A stretch of DNA of 64,000 nt from CAWJMN01 sp963844055. GTDB lineage: Bacteria > Planctomycetota > Planctomycetia > Pirellulales > Pirellulaceae. The notes beneath the pieces are model-generated. The model saw only the letters and a program-made list of their open reading frames with translations. It did not search any database and had not been told where the DNA came from. Location: NCBI GenBank assembly GCA_963844055.1, contig CAWJMN010000001.1, forward strand, positions 1,302,001 to 1,366,000, given 5' to 3'. Shown in pieces: positions 38,274 to 47,548 of this stretch (positions are counted from its first letter, which is position 1; every line of letters starts with the position of its first letter). A program made the position numbers and the translations under genes.

Positions 38274-38292
38274 GCCAAGCGAAGAAGTTTGC

Positions 38293-40101
38293 CTACTTGG
38301 GTGTTGCGGGCTGCACGATGTAGGTGGTCGCGTTCATGGCTGGGGCTGGAAGGTCCTGCGATTCGCCCCCAGGCCAGACAATAGTGATGCCCGTCACTTC
38401 GGCCGCGGCGGGAATGCCAAAGTGAACTTGCGGAGCAGGACTGCTGCAGTAGCTGCCACCGCCGCGGTGCCAGCGAGTTAGATCGCCTTGCGAAGTATGC
38501 AGGCGAACCATAGCCCCTACTGCGTCTCGATGGGCTCGAGTGCCAATCAAGTTGAGCGACAGCCAGCGGGGCGGTTTGGCATCGGAGGTTGAGTCGGCAG
38601 TATTTTCAGTGGCAGACGCAAGCCGATCATTTCGAAGCAAGGCAGCAGGCTCATTTTCGTGAGAGATGACCACGTCAAAGTCGCCGTCGTTATCGAGGTC
38701 ACCGGCTGCCAGGCCGCGTCCTTCGTGCGGCTTGGAAAAGAAGCTGTCCTTTGGGAACTCGGCTTTGCGAAAAAAGCCGTGGTCGTTGAGCAGTAGCAGG
38801 GGCTCTTGCTTGCGAGAAATCCCCGTGGGATAGAGCAAAATGTGGCCGTTGGTAACGATAAGGTCTTCATCACCATCGAGGTCGAAGTCGTTAGCTTGCG
38901 TGCCGAACGCGACGTACAGCTCGTTCAAGGCTGCGATGCCGGTCGTACGGCTGGAATGTAAGAAGGCACCTTCTCCCAGACCTGCGTAAAGCGCGAAGGA
39001 TTCTCGTTCGTAATTGGCCACCCAAAGGTCGGTTAGGCCATCGCGGTTGTAGTCGGTAACATCAACTCCCATGCTGCCGTTTGGCGTACCGCTGTCGTCT
39101 ACCGCTGCACCATTGAGCTCGCCAAGTTCTTGGAAGTGGCCTTTGCCATCATTCAAGTAAAGGAAGTTGTTGGTGGTGTCGTTGGCGACATAGATATCGC
39201 AGTCGCCGTCATTATCTAGGTCGGAGGCAAGCACACCGAGCCCTTTGCCACCGGCCACGAGTCCTGCTTCCTGTGTGGCATCGCGAAAGGTCCCATCACC
39301 GTTGCTGTAGTAGATGATGTCATTCAGTGGTTCAAAGCTGCGCGGCGAGCAAAAGTCACGCTGGTTAGGAGTAGTGCTGGCGCAAGCAGGATTATTGTCA
39401 AACGACCAGTTCACATAGTGGGCTACATACAGGTCGGCATGGCCATCGCCGTTGAAGTCGGCAAATGCGGCGCTCGTGCTCCAGGAAGTATCGGTTAGTC
39501 CGGCCTTCTGTGTCACATTGTCGAACGTTCCGTCTCCCTGATTCTGCCAAAGTTGTAGGCCGCCATAACCGGTGATAAGAAGATCGGGAAAGCCATCTTG
39601 GTTGTAGTCGCCAACGATCGTCCCATGACTGTAATAGCCAGGAGCACTGGCGCTGGACTCCTGCGTTGTTTCAGCGAACTTCATCTGGCCTAGGTTGCGG
39701 TAGAGGGCAAGCGGCAGGCCTTGAAGCTCCCGCTCTCCTGGTCCGATATTGCCGCCACCGGCAAACACGATGTCTAACTTTCCATCCAGGTCGTAGTCCC
39801 AAACAGCGGTGCCACCGCCGAGCGTTTCTAGCATGGTGAATAGTTGGGCCTTGCCCCCTTCTTCATAGCGAAAGTGGATGCCGGCCTCGGCGGCGAGTTC
39901 AGGAAACGAAGGAGGCACAGTTTGCGACTTTTCGGGGGATGCTTGCGTCTTGGGGGACGTTGTTGTCGGAGACGTGGTCGTTGTCGTTGGTGGTGCAGGC
40001 TTTGCTGAACAGCCGATTAGCGGCAACATCGCCAGTAAGCTGGCAAGGCACGTAAAACCTCGTAGCAACATACCGTAAGTTCTATTGGCGGGGCTAAACA
40101 T
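38293..40101 (-). CDS. CRTAC1 family lipoprotein (VCBS repeats, ASPIC/UnbV domain)
   Basis: About 602 residues. I start at ATG 40101 or 40071; a longer frame upstream is only an antisense-like extension over the TPR gene. Signal peptide with lipobox LPLIGC, then a Thr/Pro/Ser-rich linker. The body is a seven-bladed propeller of VCBS/FG-GAP units such as GDYNQDGFPDLLITGYGG and DFNGDGHADLYVAHY. Ends in the ASPIC/UnbV domain (LIGTRAHRDAVGAMVRLHTSQGD...VWPGGESQDL). Exported surface protein, calcium-binding by family. Behind a TPR gene, as often in planctomycetes. Confidence 0.85.
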   Translation of the reverse strand: MFSPANRTYGMLLRGFTCLASLLAMLPLIGCSAKPAPPTTTTTSPTTTSPKTQASPEKSQTVPPSFPELAAEAGIHFRYEEGGKAQLFTMLETLGGGTAVWDYDLDGKLDIVFAGGGNIGPGERELQGLPLALYRNLGQMKFAETTQESSASAPGYYSHGTIVGDYNQDGFPDLLITGYGGLQLWQNQGDGTFDNVTQKAGLTDTSWSTSAAFADFNGDGHADLYVAHYVNWSFDNNPACASTTPNQRDFCSPRSFEPLNDIIYYSNGDGTFRDATQEAGLVAGGKGLGVLASDLDNDGDCDIYVANDTTNNFLYLNDGKGHFQELGELNGAAVDDSGTPNGSMGVDVTDYNRDGLTDLWVANYERESFALYAGLGEGAFLHSSRTTGIAALNELYVAFGTQANDFDLDGDEDLIVTNGHILLYPTGISRKQEPLLLLNDHGFFRKAEFPKDSFFSKPHEGRGLAAGDLDNDGDFDVVISHENEPAALLRNDRLASATENTADSTSDAKPPRWLSLNLIGTRAHRDAVGAMVRLHTSQGDLTRWHRGGGSYCSSPAPQVHFGIPAAAEVTGITIVWPGGESQDLPAPAMNATTYIVQPATPK

Positions 40102-40156
40102 GGTGTGCGGAGCCATTCGAGGGCAAGAGGAAGTTGTTTGATGGCTCGGCGAGCGG

Positions 40157-41533
40157 CTATTTGCCTGCGTTCGGCTTGGTTTTAGCATCGGAGTCTTGAA
40201 CGGCAAGTTGCGTATGCCGCTGGGCCAATGCTTGGTTTCCTTGACGCTTGTAAATTTCAGCCAAGATCGCATGGGCTTTGCTGCAAGTGGCATCGAGCTG
40301 AAGTGCGGCATTAGCGGCTGACAGGGCAGCGACATCGTTGCTGAGATCGATATGGAGCTTGGCAATTTCAACCCGCAGATCCACGTTTTGCGGATTTGCT
40401 GCGATGTCATTGAGCAGCTTGGTGAGGTTTTGCTGCTTTTCAAAGAGCACTTTACTTTCTGCCAGATGTTTGGCAGCGAGTTCCGCCTTGCCAAGCCGAG
40501 CATAGGCTTGGGCAAGCTGGGTGTGGATCCCAATGTATTCAGGGGCGAGCTTCAAAGAGGTTTCGAAGTGCGCAACGGCCTTTTCAAACTGTTTGTCTTC
40601 GGCCGCGAGCGTGCCCAGAGTCGAATAGTAGACACCCCGGGGATTGGGGAGGAGCTTTTCGGGATCGATCGATTCGAGAAGCTGCTTAGCTTCCTCCTTT
40701 TTTCCAAAGCGAATCTTGCACTGCGCTAGGCCGAGCTTGGCCAGGCCATCTTGGTCATCCTTGGCTAGTAATAGCATGAACTGAGTCTGCGCGTCTTCCG
40801 ACTTGTTATCGGCCAAGTAAACATTGCCAAGACTGAGGCGGGAAGTGCGGTCATTGGGCGCAGATTCAAGGGCAGCCACATAGTACTTGGCTGCAGTCTT
40901 GTAGGATTGTTCGCGCTCGTAGGTTTCCGCCAGCCAGACATTGGCGCGAGAGTTTTTGGGACGCCACTTCAGCCACGATTCAAGTGTGTAACGTGCATCA
41001 TTAATCCGGTCTTTGGCAAGTTGCCCTTTTACCATGCATTCGTAGAGCTCGTCGGCTTCATCATCGGTCCCTCCCTTGTCGGCCAGCTTTACCAAGTAGG
41101 GCTCAGACTCGGCCGAGTCTCCACCTTGGAACAGCGTCATCATTCGCTGGCGTTTGATTTGCTCTTCGGGCCAGCCTGCATCCTTCGCCTTTTTCAGGTA
41201 GGACAAGGCGGGGAGTAGTTCATCGTTGCGACGACTGCAAACGGCCCGCAGATAGTCGGCCTCTCCGGGAGAGAGGGATTTGTCGGGAAGTGCTTGGGCG
41301 GCGCGGGTTGCTTCGGTCAGTTTGCCTTCGGCGAGCAGCGTTCTTACGGTGCCCGCTCGCCAGACGGCCAGTGCTCGGGTCCAAGCAGGGTAGGAGCATA
41401 GCAGGGCCATAAATCCCAGGCCGTACAGAATGTAGGTGCGCCATGCAGGAGCAGATTTTGAGTTCGCGGCAGACTCGGTCCCTCTATCGGCAGTGGGAGA
41501 AGCTTCTGACTTGCGAGAACGAGGCTTCTTCAT
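40157..41533 (-). CDS. Membrane-anchored TPR protein
   Basis: 458 residues. A basic start, one membrane helix (ILYGLGFMALLCSYPAW, about residues 34-50), then many TPR units in the outer compartment: RANVWLAETYEREQSYKTAAKYYVAALESAPND, SRLSLGNVYLADNKSEDAQTQF, HFETSLKLAPEYIGIHTQLAQAYARLGKAELA. Expected to hold protein partners, perhaps the CRTAC1 lipoprotein 56 bases downstream, with which it seems cotranscribed. No enzyme motif. Confidence 0.85.
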   Translation of the reverse strand: MKKPRSRKSEASPTADRGTESAANSKSAPAWRTYILYGLGFMALLCSYPAWTRALAVWRAGTVRTLLAEGKLTEATRAAQALPDKSLSPGEADYLRAVCSRRNDELLPALSYLKKAKDAGWPEEQIKRQRMMTLFQGGDSAESEPYLVKLADKGGTDDEADELYECMVKGQLAKDRINDARYTLESWLKWRPKNSRANVWLAETYEREQSYKTAAKYYVAALESAPNDRTSRLSLGNVYLADNKSEDAQTQFMLLLAKDDQDGLAKLGLAQCKIRFGKKEEAKQLLESIDPEKLLPNPRGVYYSTLGTLAAEDKQFEKAVAHFETSLKLAPEYIGIHTQLAQAYARLGKAELAAKHLAESKVLFEKQQNLTKLLNDIAANPQNVDLRVEIAKLHIDLSNDVAALSAANAALQLDATCSKAHAILAEIYKRQGNQALAQRHTQLAVQDSDAKTKPNAGK

Positions 41534-41760
41534 GGATGGTTCGGTTGAATGGAGAGAGGGTACGCGGCAACGAACGGCAACGCAGATGGCTCTTAAATAT
41601 CATACTTAAGTGTCAATTCCCGCAAGGTTTACGTCAAGCAAATTGCGGGGGCAAACAGGTTCACTTAGCCGGTGTTAGGCCTGAAAGAGGGGGCGGCCGT
41701 TCCTTTATTGACGGCCAATCCGATTGAAGCGCCACCAGAGATTCCAAGTGGTGGAAGGTG

Positions 41761-43305
41761 CTAAGCGCTGTGGCTCGTTACCGGGCGGATGGACGAGGTC
41801 GCAGCGTGTAGGATCTTTTCTTCGGTCGCTTCGGCACGTAGGAACTCTCCCGTCAGCGACCCCTCACTTAGCACCAAGATGCGATCGCAAACCGTCAGGA
41901 TCTCGGGAAGCTCACTGGAGGTGATGATGACGCCAATCCCGTCGCGACAGAGGTCGAGCATCAGGTGGTAGAGTTCCGCCTTGGCACCGACATCAACGCC
42001 ACGGGTGGGATCATCCAGCAGAAGGATGCGGGGCTTGGTCAGTAACCAGCGACCAACGATGCACTTCTGTTGGTTGCCGCCGGAAAGGCTGGTAATGGCG
42101 GCCTCTAGCCCGGCCGTCTTTACCAGTAGCCGCTTGGCTACATCATCGGCCAACTTCCATTCTTTCGCATGGGAAAGAACGCCCATGGAAAGTGATTGGT
42201 CGAGGGCGCACATCGAAACGTTCTGGCCAACGTTAAGCTCACTAAATATGCCAAGCCGCTTGCGATCTTCGGTAACGAGGGCAATGCCGGCCGCACATGC
42301 TTCGGAGGGATGAGAAAAACGGACAGGCTTGCCTTCGAGTAAGATTTGCCCCGAGGGAGGAACGGCGCTAGCGCCAAACAGGCATTCCAGCAATTCGGTT
42401 CGCCCGGCCCCCATCAGGCCCGCGATCCCCAAGATTTCCCCCTGACGCAGCTCAAAGCTAATGTCGTTCAAGCGGTAGCCACGTGCGTGGCCAGGCCAAG
42501 CCAAGGAGAGGTTCTTTACTGAAAGAAGTTTTTTGCCAGCCGTGGGACGACGGCCGAGATCAAGGTTTTCGATCTCGCGCCCGACCATGAGGCTGGTGAC
42601 GGTCTCTGGTGTGGCGTCCTCGCGACGAAGGGTCTTGATGAAACGGCCATCGCGCAAGATTGTAATCCGGTCCGAAAGGCGAAAGACCTCATCCATCTTG
42701 TGCGAGATGTAGAGGATGGTCACGCCCCGTTTACGCAAGCGATCAATCACGCGATAGAGGCGAGCTACTTCGGATTCGGTCAAGGCGCTGGTTGGCTCAT
42801 CCATGATGAGGATGTCGCTTTGCAGCGAAAGTGCCTTGGCGATTTCAATGAGTTGCTGGTCACCGACGCGAAGCGTGCTGGCTAATGCGTCGGGATCAAT
42901 GTCGCATTCTAGCTCGTTGAGAAGCTGCAGTGCCGTTCTGCGCATGGCTCCTTCATCTTTGAGGCCGAGCCAGCCGCGCAATTCGCGCCCTAAAAAGATG
43001 TTGGCGGTTGCGGAAAGCTGCTCAACAAGGTTGAGCTCTTGATGGATGATGCTTATGCCGGCTGCTTCGGCGTCACGCGTTCCATTGAAATGAACGGTCT
43101 TGCCTGCGATCGCCAATTCGCCGTCATAGCTAGTGATAACGCCTGACAGGATCTTCATTAAGGTGCTTTTTCCCGCACCATTTTCGCCGCAGATGGAATG
43201 GAATTCACCACTGACAATGTCAAATGAGATGTCGGCGAGCGCTTGCACCCCGGGATAGGATTTTCCTACCGCTCGGATCGAAAGTAGTGCTGGTGAAGCG
43301 TTCAT
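41761..43305 (-). CDS. Sugar ABC transporter ATP-binding protein (RbsA/MglA type)
   Basis: About 514 residues from ATG 43305; a longer in-frame start would add a non-conserved stretch. Two ABC domains: Walker A CGENGAGKSTLMKILSG in the first, LSLQSDILIMDEPTSALTESE (Walker B), and in the second GLMGAGRTELLECLFG, LSGGNQQKCIVGRWL and LLLDDPTRGVDVGAK. This is the ribose/galactose-type importer ATPase. The operon order (lipoprotein, binding protein, permease, ATPase) is as expected. Substrate likely a monosaccharide, not proven. Confidence 0.92.
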   Translation of the reverse strand: MNASPALLSIRAVGKSYPGVQALADISFDIVSGEFHSICGENGAGKSTLMKILSGVITSYDGELAIAGKTVHFNGTRDAEAAGISIIHQELNLVEQLSATANIFLGRELRGWLGLKDEGAMRRTALQLLNELECDIDPDALASTLRVGDQQLIEIAKALSLQSDILIMDEPTSALTESEVARLYRVIDRLRKRGVTILYISHKMDEVFRLSDRITILRDGRFIKTLRREDATPETVTSLMVGREIENLDLGRRPTAGKKLLSVKNLSLAWPGHARGYRLNDISFELRQGEILGIAGLMGAGRTELLECLFGASAVPPSGQILLEGKPVRFSHPSEACAAGIALVTEDRKRLGIFSELNVGQNVSMCALDQSLSMGVLSHAKEWKLADDVAKRLLVKTAGLEAAITSLSGGNQQKCIVGRWLLTKPRILLLDDPTRGVDVGAKAELYHLMLDLCRDGIGVIITSSELPEILTVCDRILVLSEGSLTGEFLRAEATEEKILHAATSSIRPVTSHSA

Positions 43306-43369
43306 GGTGTGACCGAAAAAACCAAGGGGAGTCTGCGAAGGGACGAAATGCAATCTGTGGAATTGCCAA

Positions 43370-44566
43370 CTAGCGATGGCGTTGGTCTTCAATCACCTTC
43401 CAGGCCATGAGGAGGACAAACGTTCCACCTCCTAAAACGGAAGCAAAAAGTGCCGTACCTTGAATGAACAGCACGAGGAACGTGGTAAGGATGGCCAGCG
43501 TTACCACGGCAAAGTAACCTTGTACGCCTGCGAACAAACGCATCGTTGAGGCACCTCGCTGACGAATTTGGCTAAACGTGACGGCCAGAACTACCACCAC
43601 GCCCACTACGAGGCCTTCGTAGACATCCGCATTGGATTTGATCAACTTGGCGACACCATCGACGACAACGCGGAGGAAAATCGTACCTAGTAGTGTGCCC
43701 GATGCGGTTCCAACGCCACCTTGGAGACTGCAGCCACCAACGACTGAGGCAGCAATGGCGTTCAGTTCGTGGCCTGCGGCCAGTGTCACCGGAGAGGCCA
43801 CCGAAATATCTGCTAGGTAAAAAATACTGGCAAGGCTGGCCGTCATGGAGCCAAAACAATAAGCAAACCACTTTACCCGGTCGGTTCGAATGCCGCTAAG
43901 ACGTGCAGCCTGTTCATTGCCCCCCACGGCGTAGAGGTGTCGACCTAGAACGGTCAAATTCAAGAGTACCCAGGTGAGACCAAGTAACAAAATCCAAGCC
44001 ATGATCGAAAACGCGATGTTCTCACGCAGGAAGGTGAACACCGTATCTTGGATGTAGATATTGGCGGACGCACTTTTGTTAACGCCGAAGTTGGCCGTCG
44101 CATAGCTGCACAGAATGCGAGCAAAGCTACGTAGGCCGACGAGTGTTGCCAGCGTTGCAATAAACGGCGGCAGGCGGACCGAAGTGATTAGCCAGGTATG
44201 TAGTGTGCCGACTAAAAAACCAACGCTGAGTGTTCCAAGAATGGCGGTTGCTACTACCCAGTATCGAATCGGCGTAGAGCCCGACATTTCGTTTGGGGTT
44301 GCCAGCATCAATAGGATCGAAGCGCAAACCGTTCCCCCCAGTGCCACCATCGATCCTGCGGAAAGGTCAATGCCGCCGGAGATGATCACCACTGTTGAGC
44401 CAATTGCCAAAATACCCAGCAAGGCACATTGGCGGGCGATGTCACGTGCACTGTTGCCCGGCTTGTTCACGTAGCTGTGATTGGAATCGAAGTAGGCTGT
44501 GAAGCAAATCACCAGCGCGATTGCCACCAGCAAGGCAACTTCATTGAATCGAATCAGCTTGAACAT
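43370..44566 (-). CDS. Sugar ABC transporter permease (RbsC type)
   Basis: 398 residues with about ten membrane helices. Family pattern ISGGIDLSAGSMVALGGTVCAS and NLTVLGRHLYAVGGNEQAARLSGIRTDRVKW, then AVVGGCSLQGGVGTASGTLLGT. It is longer than typical RbsC by a C-terminal extension with two more hydrophobic segments (FAVVTLAILTTFLVLF, FASVLGGGTFVLLMAW). Acts with the ATPase 65 bases downstream. Confidence 0.9.
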   Translation of the reverse strand: MFKLIRFNEVALLVAIALVICFTAYFDSNHSYVNKPGNSARDIARQCALLGILAIGSTVVIISGGIDLSAGSMVALGGTVCASILLMLATPNEMSGSTPIRYWVVATAILGTLSVGFLVGTLHTWLITSVRLPPFIATLATLVGLRSFARILCSYATANFGVNKSASANIYIQDTVFTFLRENIAFSIMAWILLLGLTWVLLNLTVLGRHLYAVGGNEQAARLSGIRTDRVKWFAYCFGSMTASLASIFYLADISVASPVTLAAGHELNAIAASVVGGCSLQGGVGTASGTLLGTIFLRVVVDGVAKLIKSNADVYEGLVVGVVVVLAVTFSQIRQRGASTMRLFAGVQGYFAVVTLAILTTFLVLFIQGTALFASVLGGGTFVLLMAWKVIEDQRHR

Positions 44567-44787
44567 GGAAAACCTACGGCAACATTCTGACCAAGGGGAG
44601 CAAACACAAAGAGATCAGGTTTAGCATGGTGCAGTAAACCCAGGATTTGCTGTTCTTCCAAGATGCTCCAGTCGCAACGGAAGAACGCCACTTTGCAGCG
44701 AGATTACTGCAAAGTGGCAAATGGAATCGTGCCGATCCTTGGCCTTCTATCAAGACGATATTGGGCCAAGGTGGAACCACAAACCTC

Positions 44788-45927
44788 TTACGAAGACTTG
44801 AGGTTGTACTTTTTCAGCCAAGCTTGGAAGTCAGGCAGGGTCATGAATTCCACCACGTTAGTGTCAAACAGGTCCTTCGTCACGGGCGAGGACTCATTGG
44901 GAACAACAACGCGAAGACCCGTCGTAAACAGGTCTCCATCGGTTTCGCCCTGCTTGGGGAACATTTCTGTGAGCGTGGCTTTGTCATCCGTATGCATGGC
45001 CTTCAACAGGCGAATGGCCTGGGCCCCCATTTCAAACGGATTTTGGACGACCATGGCATCGATGTTTCCCTTGCCCATTTCGGCAATGGAACCTTCGGCA
45101 GCGTCAAAGGTGATCGCGGTAAATTGATCGCGAATCTTTTGATCGTTCAGAACTTGTGCAATGGCAGGACCATTGTAAGCCCAAATACCAACCAGGCAGA
45201 CCAAGTCTTTGTGGTTGGCAAGCGCATTGCGAACGTTCTCTTGGGCCTTGCTACGGTCCATGTTGTCAGGCATGCGATCCTTTTCGGTGTAGGCTTCGCC
45301 AACCGTCTCTTTGAATCCGTTCATGCGGCTACGAGCATTGTCATTGTCGGTGTAGCCTGCGAATTGAACGTAGCCCCCCGATTCCTTCATGCGGCTCTTC
45401 AGCAGGGCATTGGTTGCCTTCCCCAGCGTACGGCCACCGTAGATGTTGTCAGTACCGATGTAGTAGGAGCGAGCATCACGGAAGTTGTCGCGATTGACGT
45501 CGCCATCGACGGTGATGATCTTTACGCCAGCCTTTTGCAGCTTGCGAAGCTCTCCAGCCAAAGCTGGGTTGTCTGCCTGCGTCACCGAGATGGCAATGCC
45601 GACGATGTCGGGCTGTGTGCCGTATTGGCGTAGGCGATCGATCTGTCCTTGGTCTCCACCTTGGTTCTTGTCATAGTCGACGCGAATGCCAAGTTCGGCC
45701 AAACCTTGCTTGGTGGCAGCTTCATCCCAGCCAGCCTTGCAAGTATCCCAGTAAGGGTCTTCGCCGTTGGTAAGAAATACAAAACGCTTGGCAGCACCTT
45801 TACCACTGCCACCTGCTGTGCCTCCACCCGCATCGGGCTTGGAAGAACAACCAACAACTGCCAAGAGTGCGATAAGCAATCCTGCCACAACTGGGAATCT
45901 GTGCGAACAACTCATGTTTGTCTGCAT
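44788..45927 (-). CDS. Sugar-binding lipoprotein of the ABC transporter
   Basis: About 379 residues from ATG 45927, after AGAAAG. Signal peptide with lipobox VVGCSS, then a Gly/Ser linker and a periplasmic-binding-protein fold of the ribose/galactose class: FVFLTNGEDPYWDTCKAGWDEAA, GIAISVTQADNPALAGELRKLQKAGVKIITVDGDV, GYTDNDNARSRMNGF, TAITFDAAEGSIAEMGKGNIDAMVVQ. Captures the sugar and delivers it to the permease, 221 bases downstream. Confidence 0.92.
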   Translation of the reverse strand: MQTNMSCSHRFPVVAGLLIALLAVVGCSSKPDAGGGTAGGSGKGAAKRFVFLTNGEDPYWDTCKAGWDEAATKQGLAELGIRVDYDKNQGGDQGQIDRLRQYGTQPDIVGIAISVTQADNPALAGELRKLQKAGVKIITVDGDVNRDNFRDARSYYIGTDNIYGGRTLGKATNALLKSRMKESGGYVQFAGYTDNDNARSRMNGFKETVGEAYTEKDRMPDNMDRSKAQENVRNALANHKDLVCLVGIWAYNGPAIAQVLNDQKIRDQFTAITFDAAEGSIAEMGKGNIDAMVVQNPFEMGAQAIRLLKAMHTDDKATLTEMFPKQGETDGDLFTTGLRVVVPNESSPVTKDLFDTNVVEFMTLPDFQAWLKKYNLKSS

Positions 45928-46095
45928 GCTTTCTAGGTGACGCCGAACCAACAACTTGAGAGAGGAGAGAAGATCGCTTGCAATCCCCAGGTGAGTCAGC
46001 ATCGAGACCGCCTAAGCCTCGACGCCAACTCGATAGCATCGCAATGGCGCGGATTGCAGCGCCGTTGCAAATCAGGGAGCTCCGCCACTGCCCAA

Positions 46096-46215
46096 CTACT
46101 TCGATTCCGTGGTCGTTGAAGACTTCCTCTTGGGAGCATCGCTACCGCTACAACCGACAAAGCTTGCGGTGACGATCAAAGCCAGCAACAACCCAACGAT
46201 ACCCATCCGAGACAT
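46096..46215 (-). CDS. 39-residue lipoprotein at the head of the transporter operon
   Basis: Too short for common gene callers but well supported. ATG 46215 is preceded by GCAGGAGC at good spacing. The translation MSRMGIVGLLLALIVTASF VGCSGS... has a basic start, hydrophobic core and lipobox SFVGC, followed by a charged tail ending TTESK and TAG. Lies 168 bases upstream of the binding-protein gene on the same strand. Could be a small membrane regulator or accessory lipoprotein; unknown. Confidence 0.75.
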   Translation of the reverse strand: MSRMGIVGLLLALIVTASFVGCSGSDAPKRKSSTTTESK

Positions 46216-46497
46216 GTTCAAAGCTCCTGCAAAGTGTTGGAAATTCAAAGCTTGCGATTGTAATGCGGCAAAAATCTACACGCAAGTATTTCTTTGGTAA
46301 TGGGAAAAAGTCGGCCGCAAACATTCTCAGGGAAATGTAGATTCAGGCCCAGATGGACGCCGATCTTGAAGAAGTGGCTTGCTCTCGGCAGCCAGTGTAT
46401 TGGGTTTTTCCGGTGGGGAAGAGTTTCCTGTCGCGCCGCAGTTTCCGTTTGGGGGAGTGCAGCGGAAAACTCGCTCTAATGGAGGTGTTATCGGCCT

Positions 46498-47514
46498 ATG
46501 CAACGTGCATTGCGATTATCGAAGTTGGCGAGGCCGCCGACGCCGTGGGGCCGTGGAACGCATTCCACGACCTTTGTAGACGATCTGTCGCCAGATGCCT
46601 CGCTGGTGGGTCCTGATTCGGTCTCTGGCCATGTTTCGGACTGGCACCTCCGTGAGCTGGTTTCTCAGGGAGACCTATTTCGTATTTACCGTGCCGCGAA
46701 GCAGGCGGGGGCTGTAGGAAGTGAAGTTGCGCTGAAGGTGATGATGGTCTCGGCGTCTACAGCTGCCGAGGAAGCCCAGTTGATGGATGTACTTCAGGAG
46801 CGGGCGCGGGTAGCTCGGGCCCGTTTGGAACGGGAAGCGGCCGTATTGCAGGTTGTGCAGCATCCACGTTTGCGCTGGCTTGTGGCGGATGGGCTTGGGC
46901 ATCGTCCTGGGTATTTAGCCTTTCCTTGGGTAACCGGGGAATCGCTTTTGCACTTACTGCGAAACGCCTGGGGCCCACAACCGACGACCATGCTGCGGCT
47001 GCCGCAAGTCCTTTGGATCGGCCGGCAAATGGCGGAGGCACTCGCGGCTTTGCATGCCGCTGGTTGGGTGCATCGACAGGTCCATCCTGCGCACATCTTG
47101 GTGCAAAAGACATCGGGGGCGATCCTCTTGGACTTCACGCAGGCTTCGATTGTGGAAACCGATGAGTGCGTTGCGACAGAAGTTTATTCCGGGGCGATTG
47201 AATACGCTGCACCAGAACTTCTGGTAACCGGAAGCCGCTTGGATCGTGCGGTTGATGTCTACACGCTGGGGGCGGTTTTGTTTCATGCCCTTGCCGGACG
47301 AGTGCCGTTTGTTGGCGCAGGATTTGAAGAGATCGCCCTGGGGCACTTACGAGAGTCTGCACCCGATGTGCGGCAATATCACTATCAGGCACCGCTGCGA
47401 CTTGCGCAGCTGCTACGGCAAACGATGGCCAAAGATCCGCTGCGTCGGCCGACGGCAAGCGAGTTGGTTGATCGATTGGTGGATATTGAAATTAGCGCGC
47501 TATCGGCGTGGTAA
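46498..47514 (+). CDS. Predicted pseudokinase (Hanks-type fold)
   Basis: 338 residues with a Ser/Thr kinase fold but broken catalytic residues. The glycine loop is absent (VSQGDLFRIYRA). The VAIK lysine is kept (ALKV, K80). The catalytic loop reads H192-R-Q194 (HRQVHPAHILV), so the HRD aspartate is glutamine, and the DFG is DFT (D212-F-T). APE is kept (YAAPELL). The fold continues to RRPTASELVDRLV. It has no membrane helix. Loss of the catalytic Asp argues it binds partners or nucleotide without phosphorylating. ATG 46498 has only a distant GGAGG; an upstream start cannot be excluded. Convergent with glcF. Confidence 0.78.
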   Translation: MQRALRLSKLARPPTPWGRGTHSTTFVDDLSPDASLVGPDSVSGHVSDWHLRELVSQGDLFRIYRAAKQAGAVGSEVALKVMMVSASTAAEEAQLMDVLQERARVARARLEREAAVLQVVQHPRLRWLVADGLGHRPGYLAFPWVTGESLLHLLRNAWGPQPTTMLRLPQVLWIGRQMAEALAALHAAGWVHRQVHPAHILVQKTSGAILLDFTQASIVETDECVATEVYSGAIEYAAPELLVTGSRLDRAVDVYTLGAVLFHALAGRVPFVGAGFEEIALGHLRESAPDVRQYHYQAPLRLAQLLRQTMAKDPLRRPTASELVDRLVDIEISALSAW

Positions 47515-47548
47515 GCGTTATAAGAGTTGTCTGTAAACTTGCCGACAA

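Noticed and set aside
40102..40533. N-terminal extension of the CRTAC1 frame by 144 residues
   Set aside because: It overlaps the TPR gene in another frame and precedes a clear lipoprotein signal; low-complexity composition.
46353..46616. 87-residue frame upstream of the pseudokinase
   Set aside because: Overlaps the pseudokinase start in another frame and resembles no family; kept out although an upstream start of the kinase is not excluded.
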